In this document: in pieces, positions 54,934 through 64,000 of the stretch
Numbering within the stretch: the stretch's first letter is position 1
How the letters are laid out: every line of letters starts with the position of its first letter
Position numbers and translations under genes: made by a program
Source of the DNA: Ophioceras dolichostomum
Taxonomy: Eukaryota > Ascomycota > Sordariomycetes > Magnaporthales > Ophioceraceae
NCBI GenBank assembly: GCA_003049485.1
Contig: PYST01000157.1
Span: 26,306 to 90,305 of the forward strand
Length of the DNA stretch: 64,000 bases
Direction: 5' to 3'
The notes under the pieces: generated by a model
The model's input: the letters and a program-made list of their open reading frames with translations, nothing else
The model's database searches: none
Told to the model about the DNA's origin: nothing

Positions 54934-57201
54934 ATGGGTGTCGGCCGTCGCATGAAGAAGCAGGGCATGCCCGAGCCTCTTTCAGAGGCTCATTTTGCCA
55001 ACCTGAAGCGCAAGAAAGGCCTACCAGCCGACGACCCCCCAGCTGAGGTACCTACCAGCAAGAAGCGGAGAACGACAAAGACTGAGAAGTCGTCCAAAGT
55101 TCAAGGCAAGGCCAATGCGAAAGCAGCAATCTCCAAATCGGCCCCTAAACCCACGAATGGCTCTAAGAGCGCGCCCAAGTCGCTCAAGGATGGCAAGAAA
55201 GGGGCTAAAGGGAGGAAGGAGCCCGAGCCGAAGCCAGACTCAGACTCAGACGAGTTCGAGGACATGGAAGACGACGAAGACGAGGAGCTTGCTGGCTTGA
55301 AGCTGAGAGACGATTTCCTCGGCTCCGACGACGACCACGACGATTCCGTCTTCGATTCGGACGAAGAAAGGGGTGGCAGCAGCGGGAACAAGCAGAAGTT
55401 CGTCTTCTCGGATGACGAGGACGACGACTCGGACAGGGAGGAGAAGCTGACCGCGGCCAACATTGCCGGGCTGTCGAGGATATTGGACAAGAAGCTGGAG
55501 GACGAGGCGGCCGAAAATGAGGCTGAGATCCGCGCCGACGCTTCATTGCAGACAAATATTGCCGGCGACAAGCCTCGCGTGCTTGGTGGCGACGAGGACG
55601 AGGACGAGGAGGATGATGACCTCGACGGTGGACTAACGTCCAAAACGAAGGCCCTGTTGGCACCTGACTTGCAGTTGCTGCGGACCAGGATAACGGAGAC
55701 TGTCCGTGTGCTCGAGGACTTCTCGCAGCTGGCAGAGGAAGGGCGCAGCAGGGCCGAGTACAGGAGCCAGCTCCTGAAAGACATATGTGCCTACTACGGC
55801 TACAGCGAGTTCCTCGCCGAGAAGCTGATGAACCTCTTCCCCCCAAGCGAGGCTTTCGCGTTCTTCGAGGCCAACGAAACGCCCCGCCCCGTCGTCATCC
55901 GAACAAACACCCTGCGGACGAGCCGACGTGACCTGGCACAAGCACTCGTGAACCGTGGCGTCACTCTCGAGCCCGTGGGCAAGTGGTCGAAGGTCGGCCT
56001 GCAAATCTTCGACTCCAACGTGCCCCTGGGTGCCACCCCTGAGTACCTCGGTGGCCACTACCTCCTGCAGGCGGCCGTCTCTTTCCTCCCAGTCATGGCT
56101 CTGTGCCCACAGCCTGGGGAGCGCGTCCTGGATATGGCCGCTGCTCCCGGAGGAAAGACGACGCACTGCGCCGCGCTGATGAAGAACACCGGCGTCATCT
56201 TTGCCAACGATCCTAACAAGACTCGTGCGAAGGGTCTGATCGGCAACATCCACCGCATGGGCGCCAAGAACGTCATTGTCTGCAACTACGACGCCAGAGA
56301 GATCCCCCAGCTCATCGGCGGTTTTGACCGTGTCCTGCTCGATGCTCCGTGCTCGGGCACCGGCGTCATTGCCAAGGATCCCAGTGTCAAGACCAACAAG
56401 ACCGAGAAGGACTTTATGCAGCTGCCACACACGCAGAAGCAGCTTCTGCTCGCGGCTATCGACTCGACGAAGGTTGGGGGACACATCGTCTATTCCACGT
56501 GCAGTGTCACCGTTGAGGAGAAGTAAGTTCACGACAACCCCTTCACTGAGACTGCAGACACGGCTACTCCGGCAAGCGTCTTCTCGTGGATCTAACGATT
56601 TGAATTCTTTCCTCCATCAGTGAGCAAGTTGTCCAGTACGCGCTTTCAAAACGACCGAATGTTGAACTGCTCGACACGGGTCTGCCATTCGGGAAGGAAG
56701 GATTCACGAGCTTTATGGGGAAGAAATTCCACCCAAGTCTGAAGCTGACACGCCGCTACTACCCACATGCGTAAGTGCTGTAGTATTAGCTCCCAAGAAA
56801 CGCGGCTTTGGGCTTTCCCAGGCCATTCCGCGCACTCTAGTACTAATCCTGTGTGGTGCAATAGGTTCAATGTCGACGGCTTCTACGTCGCCAAGTTCAG
56901 AAAGACTGGGCAAACCCCCGCACAGCCATCTCGGGCTGCGGGTGCTGCGGCTTCGGCCTCATCTTCAATAGTAGCTGCTGCCAATGGCGAGCGCGAGGAT
57001 GGCGAGGATGTTGACAAGACGCCGATCTCGGCCGAAGAGGACGAAGCAGCGGCCATATCTGATGAGTTCGGCGGGTTCGATGACGATGAGGACCAGGAGT
57101 TCATCGAGCGTGCGAAGCGCAATGCTATGAGGCGGAGAGGTTTGGATCCCCACGCGCTCAACCGGCCGAAGAAGGGTAAAAAGGCAGCATCAACGGCTTA
57201 A
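54934..57201 (+). CDS. NOP2: 25S rRNA (cytosine-C5) methyltransferase Nop2
   Basis: Exons 54934-56522, 56621-56770 and 56865-57201 join in frame to 691 aa. The nucleolar enzyme methylates a cytosine of the large-subunit rRNA and is needed for 60S assembly. The start MGVGRRMKKQGMPEPLSEAH is highly conserved. A Lys/Asp/Glu/Ser-rich region follows (residues about 30-230). The NSUN catalytic part has the SAM-binding VLDMAAAPGGKTTH, then NYDAREIP, LLDAPCSGTGVIAKDPSVK and YSTCSVTVEEN. The two Cys residues in PCSG and STCS are the pair used by this family. The junction VEEN|EQVVQYAL crosses the first intron. The C-terminal tail is acidic then Lys-rich, as usual. Confidence 0.95.
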
Positions 57202-58305
57202 CAACTGCTTGGCAACTGCTTAATGCCTCGCTGTCGTGCTCTCATGGCGTCTTGCTTTAGCTTTCATGTTCTATTCCCTCTGTCTGACCCTCAAGTTCAT
57301 CGTGGTGGGTGACACGCCCCGAGGAACCATTCCCGGCCATTCATTACTGGTCATATGAACAAGTCGACATGTCGTGCAGCCTGAAGATCGTGGAGACGGA
57401 GACGGACTCCCGAACATGTTACCGGACATTGATGTTTTTGCTTGCCTGCCGGCAACAACGGCTGCAGACAGTCTGCGGGTCCCTAGGTATCTACCTATGC
57501 ATGGAGTGCATGGAGTGCAACCAGTGCATGCACACTAGCCCGCCACGAGCACGATCAGCTGGCACCTAGCTAGAAAACCTGGAGCTGAGCTGGCAGGTTG
57601 TTATGTCTGTTCGTACATAACTCTGACGTGACTGTGGACTGTTCATCTGAAGTTAGGGGGCAAATGGATTGAATGGACACCCTCCCTCGGCGGTTGTCGG
57701 AGCCAACCCAAACCATTGGAAAACCAAAACCTCCAGCGTTGTTCCCCGCAAATTCGCTAAAAGACGGGGAACAAGGGGCCACCAGACTGCACTGCGTAAT
57801 AAAGCGAAGAACCAAACCCGACAAGGGAATGAACACAACTGAAACACCCAGTCTGAATGGCATGATCTTTTGCCCAAGGGTTGAGAAAAAATATTTCTCA
57901 AGACCAATCTATCTTTATCTTCACCGTGGGTCTTCTTGCGGAACACGACTCCTAAGTGCATTCTTCATTCTCCTATCAATGGCTTCACCGACTTGACTCC
58001 GGTTTTCAAGGAGAGTACCCTGTAACGACGCTCCCCAACCGCTTTCGTGACTGGCAGGCACTTGCTCACCGCACTTTTCTGAGACTTTCTGTATCAAAAC
58101 TCCCCCTAGTGCACCCCCACGCACTACACCTACCTACCTACCTAGACGACTACGAACCGAACGAACAGTTTTTAAGTGCTTCGCACACAACTTCGATATC
58201 AGGTTCACCGAAGAAAAGGGGAATGTCTAGAGAAGATAAAACAAAGAGCGTCCTTACCTGAATCGATTTGAATTCCTCGATCACTTGATCAAACCCGTAT
58301 GCACA
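57202..58305. other. Intergenic region between Nop2 and the flavoprotein-domain gene
   Basis: No gene is supported. CCTAGGTATCTACC (near 57483) and CCTACCTACCTA (near 58130) belong to the recurrent word family of this window. Confidence 0.5.
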
Positions 58306-60642
58306 ATGGACAGCGCCTCGAGCACCGTCAGCCCCGAAGAGCCCCCACCGCCAGCCGCGAGTAGCAGCAGTAGCAACAGCTCCGCCTCCGTGACGCCGAA
58401 CCTCGCCGTGCCCCCTCCGCCCGGCACCACCTCAGAGATGCCCACGACGAACCGGTGCTCCAAGCTCCACCTCCTCGTGATGGCCAACGGCTCGCGCGAG
58501 ACGGCCTACGCGCAGACCATCGCGCTGCGGCTGTCCAAGGACCCCAAAGTGGCGATCCGCGTGGTGGTCGACGACGCGACTCCCCGCATGGTGCAGGCGT
58601 TCGTGGTGGCGTCCAACGTGCGGCTGTCGATGCTGCCCGACGACAACAGCACCGAAAATGGCAATTATGGGAACAGCAACGGCAATAGCAGCGGCTGCGG
58701 CAGCGGAAACAAGGACCACCACCCCACCAACCACACCACCACCGAGAACTCTTCCTCTTCCTCTTCTTCAGCAGAAGACGTGGCGGCGCAGCGCCGGCAG
58801 CTGATGGACCTACACCACCATAGCGTCGTCGACCTGGTCGAGTGGGCCGACTTCATGGTGCTCTGCCCGATCGACGCCGACCACCTGGCCAAGATGATGG
58901 GCGGGCACGCCGACAACCTGATGCTGGCCATCTTGCGCAGCTGGGACGCGTCGAAGCGGATCCTGCTCGTCCCGGGGATGTCGACGACCATGTGGGAGAA
59001 CCCCGTGACCAAGCGGCAGATGAGCAAGCTGCACCGCAAGTGGCACTGGTGCCGCGTGCTGCCGCCCATACTGTGGCACTACGAGCACCTGGCGTCCGCC
59101 CCTTACCACCGCAGGGTCGTGGAGTGGGCGGGGCTGGACGAGGTGCTGGGCATCATCAAGAACCAGGCCGACCTGCTGACGATGGGGCTGGACGTTGACG
59201 TCAAGGCCGCTACGGAGGGGAGGAACAACCTGTCGTCGCCGAGGCGGAGGAGGCGGAAGCGGAGGATGCTGTTGCATCGGGGGCTTGATGCTGATGCTGA
59301 CCGCGTCGGTGGTAGTGGGAGGCGGGACGGGGATGGGGATGAGGAGATGGATATAGATTATGATGAGGATGAGGACGAGGACGACGAGGACGAGGATGAT
59401 GAGGATAGCGATGATGGCTCCGAGCCTCCTACGCACGTCACGCTCCCGCCCGAGATCTGGAGCCTCATCCTCGAGTACACCAACGACTGGGAGCTCGCAC
59501 AAGCGCTCGGCGTGTTCACCACCCTAGAGATGCCCACCTCGCAGGGCTGGCGTCTGGAGCCCAAGGACCCGAACGACCCCCTGCAGGTGTTCATGCACCG
59601 GCTCGAATGGAAGCTCCTCACGGCCGACTCACGCGCCATCTGCGCCGTGCTGGACACCGCACCCCCCGGACTGTCGGACCTATCCGCGCTGGCCATAAAG
59701 CTGGTGTTCAAGTTCGGCCTAACCGAGGTCCTGACCCACATCGAGGGCCACTGCCCCGTCGTGTTCCGCAACTTTGACGGGAAGACCGTCCCGACGAAGG
59801 CATCGGCCTACTTCGGCAGGACGGACATCCTGGACTGGTGGGCGCGCTCCCCGTCGTTCCTGGAGAAGCAGTACGACGCGGAGGCGATGGACGGGGCGTC
59901 GCGGAACGGGTATGTGCATGTGCTCGAGTGGTGGAGGAGGTCGGGTTTGCCGCTTAAGTATAGCGAGGCGGCGCTGGAGCAGGCGAGCAGTCGGGGGCAT
60001 TTGAGGGTGTTGGAGTGGTGGCGGGACGCGTCTGCTGTTGGTTCTTCTTCTGGTGGTGCTATTGGGGCTGGGGCTGGGGTTATTGGTGCAGATCATCATC
60101 ACCACCACCATAATCAGCAACATCAACATCACCACTTGCCTCCGTCGCCGCAGCATCAGCATCAGCAGGAGCCACAGCTACAGCACCAGTTGCCGCACCT
60201 GGTGCCCAAACCGGGCAGGTCCCTCTCGCACGCCGCGCAGGCGGGCCAGTGCGAGGTGCTGAAGTGGTGGATGTCGAGCGGGATCGCGGTCGACCACATG
60301 GACAGCGTGTGCAAGATGGCGTCGAGGTGGGGCAGGGTCGACGTGCTGGAGACGTGGCGCCAGCTGAGGGGGGACGACATCATATTCAACGCGCAGGTGC
60401 TCGTCGACCCGACGATGCATTCTTTTATAGACGTGCTGGAGTGGTGGCGGAGCTACGCGCGGGGGGAGCTACCCGGGATGGAGGGCAAACCCGCGAGGAG
60501 GGTCGAGTACCGCACGATGGACATCGAGGAGGCGCTGGAGGACTCGCTCGGGGACCAGACGAGGGTGAGGAGGTGGTGGGCGGAGAACGGGCTGAATTTG
60601 GGGCTGGGGACGAGCGAGTGGATGAAGTCGCGGTATCTTTGA
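58306..60642 (+). CDS. Flavoprotein-domain (HFCD-like) protein with C-terminal repeat region
   Basis: A single exon encodes 778 aa from the ATG at 58306. Residues about 50-285 resemble the HFCD/Flavoprotein fold of PPC decarboxylase and Hal3: KLHLLVMANGSRETAYA, then DLVEWADFMVLCPIDADHLA, GGHADNLMLAILRSWDASKR and VPGMSTTMWENPVTKRQM. In the usual PxMNxxMW motif the Asn is Ser here (PGMSTTMW), so decarboxylase activity is doubtful. After an acidic linker (about 350-375), the C-terminal half has ankyrin-like helical repeats built on GHLRVLEWWR and related words (YVHVLEWWRRSGLPL, QCEVLKWWMSSGI, FIDVLEWWRSYARG), broken by a His/Gln-rich insertion near residue 605. Function is unknown. Its role may be FMN-dependent binding or scaffolding, but that is inference. 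Confidence 0.75.
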   Translation: MDSASSTVSPEEPPPPAASSSSSNSSASVTPNLAVPPPPGTTSEMPTTNRCSKLHLLVMANGSRETAYAQTIALRLSKDPKVAIRVVVDDATPRMVQAFVVASNVRLSMLPDDNSTENGNYGNSNGNSSGCGSGNKDHHPTNHTTTENSSSSSSSAEDVAAQRRQLMDLHHHSVVDLVEWADFMVLCPIDADHLAKMMGGHADNLMLAILRSWDASKRILLVPGMSTTMWENPVTKRQMSKLHRKWHWCRVLPPILWHYEHLASAPYHRRVVEWAGLDEVLGIIKNQADLLTMGLDVDVKAATEGRNNLSSPRRRRRKRRMLLHRGLDADADRVGGSGRRDGDGDEEMDIDYDEDEDEDDEDEDDEDSDDGSEPPTHVTLPPEIWSLILEYTNDWELAQALGVFTTLEMPTSQGWRLEPKDPNDPLQVFMHRLEWKLLTADSRAICAVLDTAPPGLSDLSALAIKLVFKFGLTEVLTHIEGHCPVVFRNFDGKTVPTKASAYFGRTDILDWWARSPSFLEKQYDAEAMDGASRNGYVHVLEWWRRSGLPLKYSEAALEQASSRGHLRVLEWWRDASAVGSSSGGAIGAGAGVIGADHHHHHHNQQHQHHHLPPSPQHQHQQEPQLQHQLPHLVPKPGRSLSHAAQAGQCEVLKWWMSSGIAVDHMDSVCKMASRWGRVDVLETWRQLRGDDIIFNAQVLVDPTMHSFIDVLEWWRSYARGELPGMEGKPARRVEYRTMDIEEALEDSLGDQTRVRRWWAENGLNLGLGTSEWMKSRYL

Positions 60643-61274
60643 GGGGGGAGAATGACGGCGACGAAGAAGAGGGGTTAGTGTGTCCCTTGGCAGCTAGGCT
60701 GGTCAGGACCCGAACTACTTTACCCTACATATACATACTCCTTGCTTTGCTCCAGGGTTTTGGCTGGCTCCCATTCATTATCTCTTACGGCCCGCTCGTC
60801 TTCGGGGAAACGTATTATCATTATGGGAAAAAATGGCACAGTGGCACTGGCGTTTTCGAAAAGAGGGACTATTCAAGAGCACCTACTTAGGACGGGATGG
60901 AGAGAGAAGCATGCACACGAACATCGGATACCTTTTAGCAAGCATAGCTTATGCAGCGTTTACGCACACAAAATAACAACAAGATTGCACCTTTTTTACC
61001 ATTCGAACATCGAAACGAGAACGAAGTGAGCAGAATACCCGCCACTGACCCCCTAGCTGCTCCGCGAATCGACATGCAAACACACATGCGAGGGAAATGC
61101 CGTACTTGAATGCGATGGTTACTGGGTTGTATAATGCTAACAAACAGAGAGGGAAAAAAAGGCCTTCCGGGGTATAATGCTATGCTAAAAACCAATGAAC
61201 CATACGTACTCCAATCCCCTAATATCCCTTCCACGGTGTGAAGAATACTCCTCAAAGCAGTTCACATCAAAATA
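60643..61274. other. Convergent intergenic region
   Basis: It lies between the flavoprotein-domain gene (+) and the dynactin gene (-). No gene is seen. Confidence 0.5.
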
Positions 61275-62005
61275 TCACTGGAACTTCGCCGGATTGCTGG
61301 GTATCAACCTCCTCAAGACCTCAATGTGTCGTTTCTGAAGCTGGACTCTCGCCTGTGACATGCCGCTCCGATCCCTTCGCCTCATTCCACTGGAGAATAT
61401 CACCGTGTGATCCGGTATCCTCTCTCCGGGAGCCACAACCGAGTGTGGTGTCAGCGTGCAGTGCTATATAGGTATATGTGGTATCGGCGTCAGTCAAAGT
61501 AGGTCATTTTCTAGCAAGGAGTGCCAAACGTGTTGGAAAAGAAAAGCGTTGACGGCAAAGGCTAGCAAAATGGGACGAGAACGAGAGCAGCACTCACACG
61601 CCCAACCTGAGCACCCCTCCCGATCCTGCACCCAACCGCAACACTCGTCCCCTCCCCAACGACGGTGCCCCCGCACTCGATGCTCGCGCCGCCCTCGACC
61701 GTGACGTAGTCCGAGATCGTCACGGAGCCCTCGGCCCCTCCCTCGCCCCCGCCGGCGCCCAGGAACGCGCGCTCGTGCACGATGCAGCGCCGGCCGATGT
61801 TGACGGGCCCGCCGGTGGACTCGAGGCGCGCCCGCGGGTGGATGACGGACTCGCTCGAGATCGTGATCGGGTACGTTCCCGACAGGATGGCCGAGTCGGC
61901 GATCGTTATGCTGGAGGAGAAGTGCACGGGTGCTTTGGGCCCCGCTTGCGCCGCAGCGGGCATTATTGAGTGGCGCTTGCTGGAGGAGGAGGAGGAGGAC
62001 GCCAT
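61275..62005 (-). CDS. Dynactin subunit 6 (p27)
   Basis: Exons 62005-61598 and 61463-61275 join at GR|HCTLTP to give 198 aa. The donor is GGGCGT|GTGAGTG and the acceptor TATATAG. The protein folds as a left-handed beta-helix made of hexapeptide repeats, visible as SITIADSAILSG, VIHPRARLESTGGPVNIG, GSVTISDYVTVEGGASIECG and VAVGCRIGRGAQVG. It belongs to the pointed-end complex of dynactin, which links dynein to cargo. The C-terminal helix (ARVQLQKRHIEVLRRLIPSN) is typical. The serine-rich N terminus after the ATG is disordered. The gene is divergent from the complex I 51-kDa subunit gene. Confidence 0.85.
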
Positions 62006-62536
62006 TGTTGCGGTTGGAAGGAGGGGGGTGCGATAGGGAGCTTTCGGTAGGAAGCTCGTCGGGCAGGCGAGGGGCGCGTGTGTGTGGAGGGGTTGCAGTG
62101 TGCGATGCTCAGTTTTGGACTCCCCGAACTCAGGATGCGTCCAATGGAGAAACACCAAGTTCCGGACGCATATCAGAAGGGTTTTATAGTAAATGCGAAC
62201 TATGCCGGAGCTTCTTCTTCGAACAAAACGTAATCCCTTCCTTTGATCACAACTGTGGACGACGACGAAAGTCAACAAAACGAGGAGCTTCCCACAGCCT
62301 CGGAACCCACCTCCCGTCAGACCCACAAATTCACAGCCAATCACAGCTCTCCCTATTCGGATCTCCAAGCAAACCTATTGCCTCATTCCGTGGTTTCCAA
62401 AAGTTACCGAACCTGAAAACCCACCCGAGAGACGAGCGGTCGGTCGTCCTGCCTTTCTCCCCCCTCGTCGGCAAACGACCAATTCACATCACCCCATATC
62501 CCGCTCGAGCCAATTGAGCGAACCGGCAATCCAACG
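62006..62536. other. Divergent promoter region, dynactin p27 and complex I 51-kDa gene
   Basis: This 531-bp region lies between the two start codons. It must hold both promoters. I see no further gene. Confidence 0.5.
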
Positions 62537-63972
62537 ATGCTATCAAGAACAACCGCGGCGGCGCCTTCGAAAGCCTCCGCCGCCCTGTCGCGGGTGGCCG
62601 GAGCCGCCACCGTCGTCGCAGCCAGCTCCTCCCAGCAACCCACCGTCGCCCAGCCCTCCTCCACAAGATCGTTCGCCACGGTGCAAGATGCCCCAGCTCC
62701 GAAGAGGACGTACGGCGGCCTCAGGGACCAGGACCGCATCTTCCAGAACCTGTACGGCAGGTACCCGCCGGACCTGAAGCACGCGAAGAAGATGGGCGAC
62801 TGGCACAAGACGAAGGAGATACTGCTGAAGGGCCACGACTGGATCATCGGCGAGATCAAGGCGTCGGGTCTGCGTGGTAGAGGTGGGGCTGGCTTTCCGT
62901 CGGGGTTGAAATGGGTACGTGGTTTTTCTGTGGTTTTGATGCTCCCGCCGCTGCTCAATTGCTCTCTTCCCTCTGAACGACTCCGACTCTGTGGAGCGGG
63001 GCGAGCGGGCTGGCTGGCTGGCTCTCTCTCTCGTACGATGATGATTGATGGTGTGTGTGCGTGCGTGCGTGCTAACCCGAGCCGTGCGTGGCTGGCGGAG
63101 GGGTTTTACAACAATAGTCATTCATGAACTTCAAAGACTGGGACAAAGACACCAAGCCGCGCTACCTAGTCGTCAACGCCGACGAGGGCGAGCCCGGCAC
63201 CTGCAAGGACCGGGAGATCATGCGCAAGGACCCTCACAAGCTCGTCGAGGGCTGCCTCGTGGCCGGGCGCGCCATGAACGCCACCGCGGCCTACATCTAC
63301 ATCCGGGGCGAGTTCTACCACGAGGCCGCCGTGCTGCAGCAGGCCATCAACGAGGCGTACGCCGACGGCCTCATCGGCAAGAACGCCTGCGGCTCCGGCT
63401 ACGACTTCGACGTGTTCATCCACCGGGGCGGCGGGGCCTACGTCTGCGGCGAGGAGACTTCGCTGATCGAGTCGCTGGAGGGGAAGGCGGGAAAGCCGCG
63501 CCTCAAGCCGCCGTTCCCCGCGGCCGTCGGCCTATTCGGCTGCCCGTCTACGGTGGCCAACGTGGAGACCGTGTCGGTGGCGCCGACCATCTGCCGGAGG
63601 GGGGGCAGCTGGTTCGCGGGCTTCGGAAGGGAGCGGAATCAGGGGACGAAGCTGTTTTGCATCTCGGGGCACGTCAATAATCCCTGCACGGTCGAGGAGG
63701 AGATGTCCATCTCGATGCGGGAGCTGATCGACAAGCACTGCGGCGGCGTTAGGGGGGGCTGGGATAACCTGCTTGCGGTCATCCCGGGAGGCTCGTCGAC
63801 CCCGATCCTGCCGAAGAGCATCTGCGACGACCAGGTCATGGACTTCGACGCGCTCAAGGACTCGCAGTCCGGCCTGGGCACGGCGGCCGTGATTGTCATG
63901 GACAAGAGCGCTGATGTCGTCAGGGCCATTGCGAGGCTTTCGCATTTCTACAGACATGAGTCTTGCGGACAG
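62537..63972 (+). CDS. NADH:ubiquinone oxidoreductase 51-kDa subunit (NDUFV1/NuoF type), 3' part beyond window
   Basis: Exon 1 (62537-62914) and exon 2 (63118-63972) are joined by a 203-nt intron with GTACGT donor and CAATAG acceptor. Exon 2 ends at a GTGAGT donor, so the gene continues past the window edge. The 411 aa visible begin with a mitochondrial presequence. They then show the FMN site [16 protein letters not shown], the junction to [31 protein letters not shown], the NADH-binding [20 protein letters not shown], and the start of the 4Fe-4S ligand region (HESCGQ). This subunit accepts electrons from NADH in the matrix arm of complex I. Confidence 0.95.
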
Positions 63973-64000
63973 GTGAGTTCTAGTAGTTATTCATTTTACC

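Overview
This is a nuclear window from a filamentous ascomycete (Pezizomycotina). Intron style, repeat words and the mix of gene families point to a Sordariomycete, but I cannot name the species. Genes carry short GT-AG introns, mostly 50-150 nt, with CTAAC/CTGAC-like branch sites. Coding regions are GC-rich, and intergenic stretches are pyrimidine-rich with many CCTACCTA/TAGGTAGG words. There is one 92-N assembly gap at 29541-29632. I saw no rRNA, CRISPR array, phage or intact transposon.

Layout, left to right. A 3.9 kb non-coding leader with repeated ACTACTAGTAGT palindromes precedes a large Cu(+)-transporting P-type ATPase (3870-8003, +). A split tRNA-Tyr(GTA) follows at 8949-9036. Next come a small low-complexity protein whose frame is uncertain (9863-10428, +) and an APH/kinase-like gene on the minus strand that carries a frameshift and an upstream in-frame TAG (10663-12316). 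Rad4/XPC repair protein is at 13491-16595 (+). A broken, secreted, cyanovirin-N-like (CVNH) multi-domain gene is at 17424-20049 (+). An eight-TM, two-pore TOK-type potassium channel is at 20468-23556 (-). An alpha/beta-hydrolase-like protein is at 24824-26422 (+), and a Cys-rich, Ser/Thr-rich single-pass membrane protein at 27228-28281 (-).

The middle holds a poor region around the gap, an uncharacterised multi-TM protein (30876-32770, +) and a small hypothetical protein (33372-33719, -). These are followed by the complex I 30-kDa subunit (34826-35802, -), adenylosuccinate lyase in 14 exons (36589-39026, +) and the CCR4-NOT E3 ligase Not4 (39763-42437, +). An ORF at 43777-46949 looks like the C-terminal half of Not4, beyond a possible 1.39 kb intron.

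The right part holds a divergent aromatic-catabolism pair: intradiol ring-cleavage dioxygenase (48533-49647, -) and carboxy-cis,cis-muconate cyclase (51421-52878, +). Then come a LysM-like secreted protein (53395-54108, -), the Nop2 rRNA methyltransferase (54934-57201, +), a flavoprotein-domain protein with a C-terminal repeat region (58306-60642, +), dynactin p27 (61275-62005, -) and the 5' part of the complex I 51-kDa subunit (62537 to the window edge, +).

Most genes are independent housekeeping or accessory units, not operons. Functional links are the two complex I subunits and the divergent ring-cleavage/lactonising pair. The most unusual features are the bipartite Not4 locus and the CVNH gene, whose three in-frame stops each lie one C-to-T step from a glutamine codon.
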